Positions 54,672 through 64,000 of a stretch of DNA of 64,000 nt are shown in pieces (the stretch's first letter is position 1; every line of letters begins with the position of its first letter). The position numbers and the translations under genes were made by a program. The DNA is from Peribolospora baueri (lineage: Eukaryota > Basidiomycota > Peribolosporomycetes > Peribolosporales > Peribolosporaceae), in NCBI GenBank assembly GCA_029717555.1, contig JAMDHS010000002.1:310001-374000 (forward strand), in the 5' to 3' direction. The notes beneath the pieces were generated by a model. The model was not told the origin of the DNA and did no database searches. It saw nothing but the letters and a program-made list of their open reading frames with translations.

Positions 54672-56067
54672 ATGGCCCGTCCCCGCTCTCGTTCGCCGCC
54701 ACCACCCCGAGCTTCCAGCAGATGGGACGACGACGACGATCGGGCAGGATCTGTCAGCGGCCGACGAGACCGACGCGACCGCACAGGGGATCGGTACGAT
54801 GAGCGCGAAGACAGACGACCACCACCACGGAGCAGGTTTGATGAGGACGAGGACAAGCGGAGGGGACGAGGAGGGTCGTATGGAAACGAACACGACCGAG
54901 GTGGCAGAGTAGGTCGCTCAGGTCGGGATGGACGCTTGCGACGAAGATCAGCATCCCGCTCTCGCTCTCCTTCTCCCGGGCGCCGCTCCAGAGGCGCACG
55001 TTCGTCGGCTGACTTCGAGCGCGATCGCGCCAAGGAGAGGGATGCGTACCGTGCAGCCGCCTCTCGACGAGATGGAGATGACGCTGGCCCAGGGCGAGGC
55101 ACCTCTGAGGAGGTAGAGGTAGATCCGGAGGTGGTGGAGCGAATGAAGCCCAACTTTGAGCGTTCCGGTGCGCTGGCGGCCGAGAGCAATAGCGTGAACG
55201 GTGTGGCTTTGAAATATCATGAGCCGCCTGAGGCGCGGAAGCCGACAAAAGGTTGGAGGTTGTACGTCTTTAAGGGGAGGGAGCAAGTCGGTGAGTGTGA
55301 CGGTTTGCCGATCCAAAGCGGGAGACTACTTCGCTTGCTGACTGGATGTGGGCGCACGCAGATATGCTCATTATCAATCGACAAAGCTGCTACCTGTTCG
55401 GACGGGATAGGGCTGTGAGGTTTCGCGTATTTGAATTATTTCTTCGTCGAGTAGATGCTGTGTGGGCAATGCTGACTCTCCCGACCCGTCGCACCCTATT
55501 TGTCTGCACCTTCAGGTCGTGGACGTCCCTGTCGACCATCCGTCATGCTCCAAGCAACACGCTGTCATTCAGTACAGGCAGATTGTCGAAAAGAATGAGT
55601 TAGGCGATACGAAACGATTCACCAAGTAAGCGCGCCGGCGATCTTGAAACCGTCACTTTGAACGGATGGAGCCCAACGTCGGTACTGATATACCCGGTGA
55701 CATTACGGCAGGCCCTTTATCATTGACCTCGAGTCGACCAATGGCACGCTCGTCAATGACGAGCGAATACCAGACTCGCGATTCTACGAGATCAAGGTGA
55801 GCATTCTATCCAGACAATTGCGGACTTGTCCGTCCCGCGCTTATCTTGTCCCGCCTGGTTGGTTTGCCTGGGTATTTTCCTCGCCGTTTGCGGGGACCTT
55901 TGTACTCAGGTTGGAGATGGTGAGCTGAGTCTTATGGGGTACGCTCCTGAGCTTCTGGCTTTGTGCTGTCTTTTCTTAACACTTTCTCCGATCTTTTTAC
56001 CCTTCCAGTCATCAAGTTCGGCTTTTCTACGCGAGAATACGTCCTCATGCACGACGCCATGACTTGA
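54672..56067 (+). CDS. PML1: FHA-domain protein of the RES splicing/retention complex (SNIP1/Pml1)
   Basis: Six exons (54672-55290, 55362-55414, 55516-55625, 55712-55796, 55910-55919, 56009-56067), 311 residues. The N-terminal 165 residues are Arg/Ser/Asp-rich (RS-like: SRSRSPSPGRRSRG). The FHA domain follows: INRQSCYLFGRDRAV, HPSCSKQHAVIQYR, DLESTNGTLVNDERI and IKFGFSTREYVLMHD, matching human SNIP1 and yeast Pml1. Known role: with Bud13 and Snu17 in the RES complex, promoting splicing and nuclear retention of unspliced RNA. Exon 5 is a 10-base microexon encoding VGD and part of the next Val; it restores the strand before IKFGFS. Convergent with the secreted-protein gene at 56317. Confidence 0.93.
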
Positions 56068-56316
56068 GCGACCTGTCTATATCAGCATCGTTCAAGCGAC
56101 AGTACACATATCGCCTCGCTCGCCCTATTGTGCCATTTTTTGTTCTTTTCAGCCCGGTTTTTATGCCAATTCAATTGTCCATCGCGACCTGCAGTACAGG
56201 ACTCGGGTACCAAAAGAGAAGGAAACCTATGTATGCAGCAAGGTGCGCAGTCGCTCCAGGCGGTCAAGAAAAGAAATCGTACACTCCCATCCAGCAGATG
56301 GTCCATCGTGTCGCAC

Positions 56317-57219
56317 TTACGCTGCGACCAATGCCATTGCGGGAAGGGCAGCCAACAAGGCCCATCCGAGCATAAAGCCATGCTGCAGAGATGCTCCGCT
56401 GGACGGTTGCGTGTCTGCGACGTGGGGCGTACCGAGCACGGAAGACGAGGGCATGGAGGCCATAGCGGAAGACAGAGCGGTGGCCATGGGTGCAGAGAGC
56501 GTCAGATTCGCCACCGTCTCCCCGTCGTCCTTCACCACCTCGAGACTCCCCGCCAGTGCCAAATCGAGCCCAGAGAGCGCGGTATCGATCGCGTCCGCGA
56601 CGCCCGTGCCGTTCGTCTTGACCTTCTGAGCGAAGTTGGAATTGGTCAGGGCGTCCGCGGCCATCTGGGCTCCAAGGATGCCGGTCAGTACGGTCGATTG
56701 GTCGGCCAGAGAGGCTTTCTGATTGGCGAGAATGGAGGCGACGACTGCGTTGCGAGCGTCGCCCGGTGTTCAGTATCAGGATGGACGGCCTTTGGCTGCT
56801 GGAGCCTCTTCTTACTCACTGTTTGAAACGCCTGACCCCGCGCTCGTCACGTTCGCCATGGCCTGGTTGACCAGCTCGGACGCCGCTTCATCCCTGAATG
56901 ACGACAAAAGTGTCTGAGCACGCACAGCAGCAGCGACAGAAGTCGAATCGCAAGGCAGAGCTCACTTTGCGCTCGTGGCTGCCGCCATGATGGCACCGAG
57001 GGCGGCCTTTGCCTGACTCAACCCTTGCACGGCGTTCATCCGAGCCTGAACGAGGTCGGCCGTCGCGTTGGCCGATGCGCTCGCACTCGGTGCTGGAGGC
57101 GCCGGCGCCACACTGGATGCCGAGGTGGACGACGGCGTGGCTGCCGGCGCAGCGAGGCCGAAGAGGACAGAGCAGACAAAGGCGAGCAAGAAGCAAAGAC
57201 GACCGGCGGAATGCAGCAT
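56317..57219 (-). CDS. Secreted Ala/Ser-rich helical protein with hydrophobic C-terminus
   Basis: Three exons (56966-57219, 56820-56893, 56317-56744) with compatible phases, 251 residues. A signal peptide (about 1-23, FLLAFVCSVLFGLA) and a Pro/Ser/Ala linker precede about 150 residues of Ala-rich amphipathic helices (ADLVQARMNAVQGLSQAKAA, NQAMANVTSAGSG, LTNSNFAQKVKTNG) and a C-terminal hydrophobic tail (WALLAALPAMALVAA), so it may be GPI-anchored. It resembles fungal cell-surface helical proteins such as HsbA in style but I cannot assign it. The second acceptor is the least certain border. Confidence 0.75.
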
Positions 57220-58775
57220 TGTGGAGAGAAGAGAGAGAGGTTGAAAGGATCGAGCCTGCTCGTACACGAAAGGAAGAAGGAGCGAAGTAGACGAGGAAGG
57301 ACAGAAGCTAGAAACACTTCGAACCTGGACCGAGAGAGGGACGAGCAGCAGCGCGCCGTTCATATATAGGGCGGGGCATGTGACGTCGAGACGACGATTT
57401 CGCCGACGAGCGCAGGACAGCAATTAACATTGGCTTCGCCCTGTCTCGTTGCTGCTTCATCACCCGCACAGCCACTTGCTCTTGCTCGCTACGAACAGCC
57501 AAGTGTCGACACGATGAGGCAGGGCGCGCTCACGATCGCACACGACCGACGTCTCGTCTCGATGCCGTCCGCGGCTCTTGCTGTCAAATTCGTCGTCACG
57601 TCACGTCGCGCTTCTTTCCCTTGTCCAACCTGGCCGGGCGTTATTTTCTGCACAAGACCCATGCCGAATATGCCGAATGCGGCATCTCCCATCGCGTCTG
57701 CGCTCCCTGCCATCATATTCGGGTCACCTGGAGCAGAAAGAGAAGCTGAAGTAGACCGTCGAAGCATCAGGGTCATTCCTTTAGCGCGGCGGTGAGGCGT
57801 TGGCGCGTCGCACGCCGCACGGTTGCTATCTCGACTGGAACGATCGGCTTCGGGCCGCCGGAGGGAAGGGAAGGGGCCGGAGAGGAGGCATCGTGCTACG
57901 ATTCAGGACTTTGAGCAACAGAGTCGAGAAGAAAAACAAAAAGGTACATTCCATGCCCATGATCCCTTTGTCGGCGTCTGTCGTATGCGTACAGAACGGA
58001 AGGGTGGGTGGGCCAAGGACAAGGTCGCCGGAGTGTCGGTGCAATCTCGAGAGCTCATTGAAACAATACAGACGTCTCCGTAAAAATATGGAAGGCAGAA
58101 CGGACGTGGGACAGCTAATTGACTGACTGATTGATTCGAGCGAGGGCCTCGATGATACACGGAACATCCCGTAAGTGCTTCGGTTATGTACAATACATGT
58201 GTAGGTGAGAGAGAGAGTGATGCAGCCGACCTGAACCCGACAATGTGTAGTGTATGAATGGAGAGGAGAAGCTGCGAAAGCGTCGCGCTATATCTACGTA
58301 GGTATGAATGTCCGAAAACGTGACAGAAAATGCAACAAAAAGCGAAGCGACGAGACGAGCTGAGCGAGAGCGAGAAGCGGGAAGTTACCGAAGGGGAGCA
58401 AAGGGAGAGTAGTACGGGAAGCAAGGAAGCAAGGGCAGCGCAGAGGAGGGCGGGGAGCAGCGGGATGCAGTGCTGGGAATGTGCAAGGCGCCGGCGATGG
58501 AGCAGAGGTGGTGAGAACATTTCGCGTCGGCGGCAGAAGCAGTGCAATTGGTAGGAGTAGCACAGGGCAGGCACAGCAATGAGCATGGCCGCTGCTGGCA
58601 GGGAGGAGGCCATCGCAAATGGCAAGGTGGAGAGGTGAAGGGCGTTCGCAGCAAGTGCAGTGAGCAGAGGCTGCCGCCCCAGCAGCGTGGGCTTCGAGCA
58701 CCGAGCGCCGATGTGGGACGAGAAGCCGAGCGAATAAAATCAAGGACAGCACAGAGGCTTCACCTCCATATCGCC
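57220..58775. promoter_or_regulatory. Long upstream region of the secreted-protein gene
   Basis: CTATATATGA on the minus strand (about 57359-57369), some 140 bases upstream of the start at 57219, is a good TATA box. The rest of the 1.5 kb, up to the 3' end of the gene at 58776, shows no supported gene; a Cys/Leu-rich minus-strand frame at 58294-58752 looks compositional. Confidence 0.45.
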
Positions 58776-60787
58776 TTACTCGCGGCCGCCGCCATGGGAG
58801 AGGACGGGTGCGAAAGAGGTGAGACCAGTCTCGTGGTCGCGGTCGTGGTCGGCCCTCTTCCGCTTCATCATCGTCCGGTCCGAAATCGAAACGCTAGAAA
58901 ACGGTGACCTGGGCTGAGAAGGCCGACGTCGAGAAAGCACCGGGGATGGGGATTCCTCCTGAGACTGCTGGGATGAGTCCACGTGCTCAGTGCGGTCCGA
59001 CTTGGTGTCCTCGCTGTCGGTCGTCCGAATCTCACTGGCGTCGGGAGCGTTCGAGGCGTGGGCCACAGTTGGGGAGGGAGAAACCACCGACCGTCTCTCT
59101 CCCTGTCCGTCGATCTGCCCGTCTCCAGCCGACCTGTCCTCCCTTTCGGTCCTCTCGGCGCCACCTTGCCTGTCGTCCTCGTCGGCGACGATGGGTGAGA
59201 GGCCGCGTACGCGGCGGAACAGTGGAGCCCTCTTGGCAGCTAGGGAAGCTGGACTGGGAGAGAAAGCGAGGCGGACAGGCGGAGGCGGCCGGTCCAGGCC
59301 ATCGTCCTTGGAGTCGACATCTTCGGCCATCTCGTTTCCGTCGCTTTCTCGCACACCTCTCTGGCCGTGCGGGGACGACCACGACGAAAACGACGATGAA
59401 TCGACGCCAAACGACATGGGCGCAGGTGCGAAGGACCGCATGGCGAAGACGTGGCCATCACGGTCCGGAAAAGCAATCACGTGCGATCCGAGGAAGAGGA
59501 GGCCGATGTAGCAGCAGGCAAAAAGCGCCACGGCTACAAGCGAGGAAGTCAGGGCGGGAGAGTCGCTGGCAAGCCTCAAGATGTGCGCTAGAGAACGTCG
59601 TCCTGTTGGGATGTCGACATGGCGGCGTCTACGAGAGGACGCCTTTCCTGAGACATCGTTCGCCCACCACGGAAGGCCCTTTGACACGGACCTGACTGCC
59701 TTTCCGCCAAGCAGGGGCGCAACTGCGTCATAGGGCCAGGAAGGCGAGGCAAGGGTCGAGCGGCCGGCGAAGTCGCGCGTCGGCGACGCAGCCACAGAGG
59801 TGGAGAGAGCAACGTCGCTGACGTCTCGATTGAGATGACGGGTCGTGTGAGACAGCCTTGGCGAAGGGCGAGCACGCAGCTTACTCTCTGGAGAAAGCCC
59901 TGGCGAGCCTTGAAGACTTCCCTGGCGTTCAGGGGTGATGAGGTTGGTGCCGGCGCGAGGCTGTGACGGACGCTCAGGAGTGCCAGTCGTATATCCAGAA
60001 AGGATCCGACTTTGGCGCTTGACGGGTCGGCGCGTCGGAGTGCGCGGTTCTGAATGCGAATCGTGCGAGTCATCCGTGTCCGAGCCTTGACAGGGCGAGC
60101 TGTCGAGACACAATCCGAGGCCAGCGTTCGCCTTAACTTGGCCAGCCGCGTAGAGAGGCAGGGAGGCGACCACCTCTTCCTCGTCCGATGAGGAAACCGA
60201 AAGCCGGCGCTGCTGCTGCTGCTGCTGCTTGATCCTGCGCATCCCAGTTAGTCGGAAACCGCCCCCGAAGGGAGCAGAAGCTGGGGCGGAGGAGGCCCAG
60301 ATGGGCGCGTCGGCCGAAGGGAACGGGGCAAAGACGCCATCCTGCACTAGCTGAGGGCTCGGGCTCGCCGGATGGATGGCAATGCAAATGGGCTGCGCCG
60401 GGCCGGGTGCCAGCGAGGGACTGGACGTCGAACGACGATTGTACGGTAGGCCCGTGGGGACGGCCCAGGAGGCGTAGGATTGGGAAACCCGCCCTGGAGC
60501 AAAACGGCTGTCAAGCGGCACAGACGACGGAATGCAGCCGAGAGAAGGCGGCTGGACAAACCGGCCTCCGTTGCCAAAGCGGGGGGATGAACTGGGGGAC
60601 CGGCGATGGCGCGAGGGAGAGGAGCTGATGGGGGAAGATCGGGCGTGGGCGGAGCGCGGCATGGGTGCAATGCAGGGGCGGAGCAAGGGAGGGACAGGGG
60701 TGGTAAAATCTACCTATTCACAATCCAGATGTCCGAGGAGTTCATCAAGGTCAGCTTCTTCACCGAGTGTGCGACGTCCCGCTCCAT
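58776..60787 (-). CDS. Single-pass membrane protein of unknown function
   Basis: The main exon is uninterrupted to the stop at 58776. I favour two exons, 60714-60787 and 58776-60591 (629 residues): MERDVAHSVKKLTLMNSSDI runs to an AG/GTAGAT donor, and a CCCCCAG acceptor restores the frame at SSPRFGNGGRFV. The simpler alternative starts at ATG 60686 in one exon (636 residues). The protein is Ser/Pro/Arg-rich and disordered except for one hydrophobic helix of about 27 residues (SSLVAVALFACCYIGLLFLG) near the middle, preceded by WWANDVSGKASSRRRRHVD. It has a short Gln tract and an acidic Asp/Glu-rich C-terminal half. No domain recognised; topology unknown. Confidence 0.7.
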
Positions 60788-61523
60788 ATATAAAACTCAC
60801 CTCCGGCAACGAGGACTGAGAGCAAGCACAAACGAGCGTGGGGGTTGGTAACGAGCGTAGCGGTGAGAAAGCACCAAAGGCAAGCGATGAAGGGAGCGAT
60901 GGGAAGAGAGCACGCTGGGGGCAGTCTGAGAGCCACTTGTCACCAGGCTCTTTTGTACGCTCTCTCCAGCGCCATAACCAGAGCGGTTGGCGGTGTGTAC
61001 GGAAGGGGATGTCATTCGATGGCCTGCCAGCCAACGCCACCGACACTCATCAAAGACGAGCTGATCAAGGAGACAGCAATACGAGGATGACATCTGTCTC
61101 ATCAGTTGGGCGCCGTCGAGCACGTCCATGGCAGACAACGCGAGACATATTTCGACGGACGGGCGTCCTGGACGTCTGTGTCAAGGAAGGTGATGGATGA
61201 TCAGTGCGCACAAGCGACGGCGAGATAAGGGGTAGGCACGGCACGGACAACACAGCAAGGGGTCAGACGGGCAACGTCGATCTTGCGACGGGGAGGAAGG
61301 CGAATGCAAGTCAATATATGCGTTGGCATCCCGCCGGCCACCGTCGTCGACGCGTCGGCGCAAGGAGCGTCGGCACGCTTGGCGCAGATATGAAGCATGC
61401 CGCAGCGTCTGGAAAGCTCCGTGTGTAGTGCAAGCACTACAGATTACACCTCACACCGTCAAACTGAACCGTCTGTCTATACTACGCCATCCCTTCCCTG
61501 ACCACTCCCCGCGAACACCCCGG
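60788..61523. promoter_or_regulatory. Divergent spacer before the PB1-ZZ gene
   Basis: 736 bases with no supported gene. A TTTTATATATGG sequence spans the minus-strand start at 60787. A CTCTCAG...GGAG/GTGAGT arrangement just upstream (about 60793-60820) might be a 5' UTR intron border. Confidence 0.4.
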
Positions 61524-64000
61524 ATGGAGGGGGACGCTGTTGCAGAGGCCAGGCCGGACAAGGCGCTGGTGGTCAAGTGAGTCCGCGAGGGTGCCAGGCG
61601 GAGAATGGCTCGTCCGTCCGGAAAGCGACAGGGAAAAGAGCACTAGCTGATCAAGCGGGTCTATGCAAAGTCCACCCTAGCTATTCCCAACCGTACCTGG
61701 CGTTCTCATCGCTCGTTGTGGCCGTTCATATGTTTCTGCTTTGCATACCTTTAGGTGCTCCTTCGACCGCTCTCTACGACGGATCACTTTTGCATGCGCC
61801 CGCACGGTCACGTTCGACAAGTTCAAGAACAGGGTAAGCTGATCGTTTACTATGTACTGTTGCCTGCTCAGTTTCATTGGCAAGAGCTAGGGTTAGAATG
61901 GGGTGTTCTCGATATGTGTGCTCGTCGCCACGGAGCCAGGAGGAGGAGCGGCGAAGCACTGGCCCGAGGATTAAATTCAGGAAGCCTCGGTTACGCCTTC
62001 GCGGAAATCGGAGCTCTTGATTGACAAGCGACCGATGTTTTCTCCTTTGCTATTGCTTAGGTAGAGCAATGCTTCTCGCTGCGAGCATCGGCATTTCAGA
62101 TCTTCTTCACTGACGATGATGGCGAGGAGGTGAATTGTTCTTTCGTACATCGGCCTCTGCGCCGCCAAGGTTGCACCTCACCGTTGTCCCCGACGCGTTT
62201 TTCGTTTCTTTTTTCACTGTAACGACAGTGTGAAATTGCTTCAGAGGATGACCTTACAGAGGCGATCGCATATTTCGAGTCCGGCGACGTCGATCTCGGC
62301 GAGAATCCATCGTCGACGACAACCACAGCCGAAGGTAGCTCTTCAGCCTCGGCGACGCGCGTCAACATGCGCGTCGCCATCTCCGTGGACTATGATGGAC
62401 CAAACCTCTCCGATACCGCCTCGACGTACAGCTCCTGGACAGCCTCCTCAGCAGCCAGTTCGCGCAGGACTGGCGTGGGCATGGAGAGCGTTGCCAACTC
62501 CGTCACATTCGATCGGTCGGACACTTCGAGTTTCAAATCGGCCGGTGGCCCTTCCGTAGCTCCTCGTGCGCCCGCGCGGGAACTTTACATCGGCCTGGAC
62601 GACTGGGATGACGACGACGATGACGACGACGACAACGATGACGACGACGACGACGACGATCGCCTCACCATCTGCTCTTTCAGCTCCAACCGACGCGCAC
62701 CCTCCCTTCCCTTCGCCCCTACGCGAACGCAGAGCGCCTCGGACGTTTTCGACGCCGATCTCAAGTCTCTGTCCCTGTCTTCTCCGACTAGCTCGGATGA
62801 AGAGGAGAGCGAGGCTGTTGAGGGGGCCTCTTCTCACCGTTCCCGCAGCAGCAAGTACGACGCCCGAAGACCTAGACGACGACGGAACAAGCTAACCCCT
62901 CCCCGTCTATTGGCCCGCGAGCCTACGTACGGAGCGAATTGGACTTCGGTCCCAGGCTCCTCCACCTCAAGCCGCATTGGGCCGCTCACGCCCGAGCCCG
63001 TACCGCCGGCGCCGACGGAGACCACGTGCTGCGCGGCTTGCCGGGCCGATCTGGACTCGCTCCGGTACGTGCGTCGTTTGCGGACCGAGCAAGCCTATCT
63101 CAACAAGCGATTCTGGTACGGCTACCGAGGAAGCGGACCCGACGGGCTACTTGAAAGGAGAGGCGCGTGGTTTTGGAGACACGGCGACAGCTTCTGACGG
63201 CAAAGGAGCCGACCGTGATGACGTGGTGGAGGACGATGGAAGTTTTGGTGCCTCTTCAACCGTGGCGGCGAACGCTACTGCGGAGAAAGGCCTGATTTCG
63301 AACCCACGGACAGACGTGCAGTCGCGATCAAGGCGATCGGGCCGAGTATCGCCACCATCTCCTTCCACCACCGTACCCGCGCTGGTTCCGTCATCCACTC
63401 TTCCGCCGCAGACGGAGGGGGGATTCGAACTGTGCGCATCTTGTGTCGAGGTAGAGGGTCATCAGCACTCCGTCGCCCTCGCCGCGCACGGTCTCTCTTC
63501 CTCTGCTTTGACTGTTGCTGGCGAATCGTCTGGATCCGCACTAAGGACGACGAGACGATTGGGAAAGAGGCCTATGCGTCATGCGTTTCAGGAGTTGATG
63601 TGGGGAGTAGGTGGATGGCAGGAAGTGGGTGAGTACGGGTCCATGCTGTCCCATGACTGTTGACTGTGTCGGAATGGAGAGGCTCGCCAAGTTTGCTCAT
63701 GATCATCTTCCGCTTGTAGAGGACGACAGCGATCGTTCGTGCAGCATCTGTGGCTCTGGGTTGTCGATGGGCCGTTTTAAATGTGAGGGCTGTTCTCCGG
63801 ACGTCATCACCGGCTTCCTGGTCTAACTTGGTCAAGCCGAGCTTCTCAGGCATAGCGCGTTGTCATGCTGACCAACGGGACTCACTTCTGTCGTCTTGGG
63901 CAGGCATTTCGTGCAACCGATTCGACTTGTGTCAACAATGTTATCAGAAGGTCGGCGAAATGTGAGCGACACGGGCATTGATGTTTTTAAATTCTTTCCT
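61524..64000 (+). CDS. PB1 and ZZ zinc-finger protein, NBR1-like selective autophagy receptor (3' end outside window)
   Basis: Exons 61524-61576, 61755-61833, 62061-62129, 62229-63628, 63720-63782 and 63904-63961; a GTGAGC donor at 63962 shows the gene continues past the edge. The first 80 residues form a PB1 domain: VKCSFDRSLRRITFACARTV, FDKFKNRVEQCF, FTDDDGEECEIASEDDLTEA. Then an acidic/Ser-rich linker with a long Asp tract. A ZZ finger is spread over CAACRADLDSLRY, CVVCGPSK and, after about 100 extra residues, FELCASCVE...HQHS. A second ZZ reads SCSICGSGLSMGRFKCISCN and FDLCQQCYQK. PB1 plus serial ZZ is the NBR1 layout; the diagnostic FW domain would lie off the edge. Between LRY and CVVC (about 63072-63080) the frame changes by one base, with no room for an intron. 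Confidence 0.82.

Noticed and set aside
58294-58752. 152-codon Leu/Cys/Pro-rich minus-strand frame
   Set aside because: Looks like simple composition in a 3' flank; no start context, domain or exon partner.
60845-61090. Plus-strand frame ending LIKDELIKETAIRG, and the minus-strand frame 60797-61138
   Set aside because: Neither has a family match or compatible neighbours; the sequence behaves as a divergent promoter region.

Overview
The window looks like nuclear DNA of a basidiomycete fungus, probably a yeast-like lineage. It is GC-rich, and most genes carry several short introns of about 50 to 230 bases with GTGAGT- or GTAAGT-type donors and CAG or TAG acceptors. Homologues are fungal in character: Kei1, Nuf2, Skp1, Ecm15, a T1/U2-type secreted RNase and a Pom1-like kinase. 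The subphylum cannot be fixed from sequence reading alone. I built exon models by requiring GT/GC-AG borders, matching phases and family-conserved residues across each junction. Most models close exactly in frame; the kinase and the ZZ protein each have one unexplained frame break, and the paralog at 5843 has no resolved 5' exon.

Layout, left to right. 0.1-6.5 kb: three single-pass membrane proteins. Two of them (3578-4367 + and 5843-6459 -) are clear paralogs ending in a PPxY motif. 6.7-8.2 kb: NSE1 of the SMC5/6 complex. 8.9-17.3 kb: a very large DYRK/Pom1-type kinase. 18.1-26.0 kb: eIF2B delta divergent from the splicing helicase PRP16 (21 exons). 27.1-29.4 kb: a Bcs1-like AAA ATPase. 29.6-30.1 kb: an AT-rich patch that reads as inserted mitochondrial DNA. 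30.1-30.75 kb: a non-autonomous TA-flanked transposon. 31.8-32.7 kb: secreted guanyl RNase. 34.0-38.6 kb: PQ-loop membrane protein, KEI1 and a TMEM14-family protein. 39.4-44.2 kb: three small Ser/Ala-rich secreted proteins and a mitochondrial-type ECM15/UPF0045 protein. 44.8-56.1 kb: SKP1, an RGG/coiled-coil protein, a PDCD5 homologue, DDX41, NUF2 and a SNIP1/Pml1 FHA protein. 56.3-64.0 kb: another secreted protein, a TM protein of unknown function and the 5' part of a PB1-ZZ (NBR1-like) protein that runs off the right edge.

Most housekeeping genes sit in head-to-head pairs with short shared upstream regions (for example PDCD5/DDX41, SKP1/RGG, GCD2/PRP16, KEI1/TMEM14). Three genes act in pre-mRNA splicing (PRP16, DDX41, SNIP1/Pml1) and several others in chromosome or cell-cycle functions (NSE1, NUF2, SKP1, Pom1-like kinase). 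No rRNA, CRISPR or retroviral/LTR element was seen. No intact tRNA was recognised.
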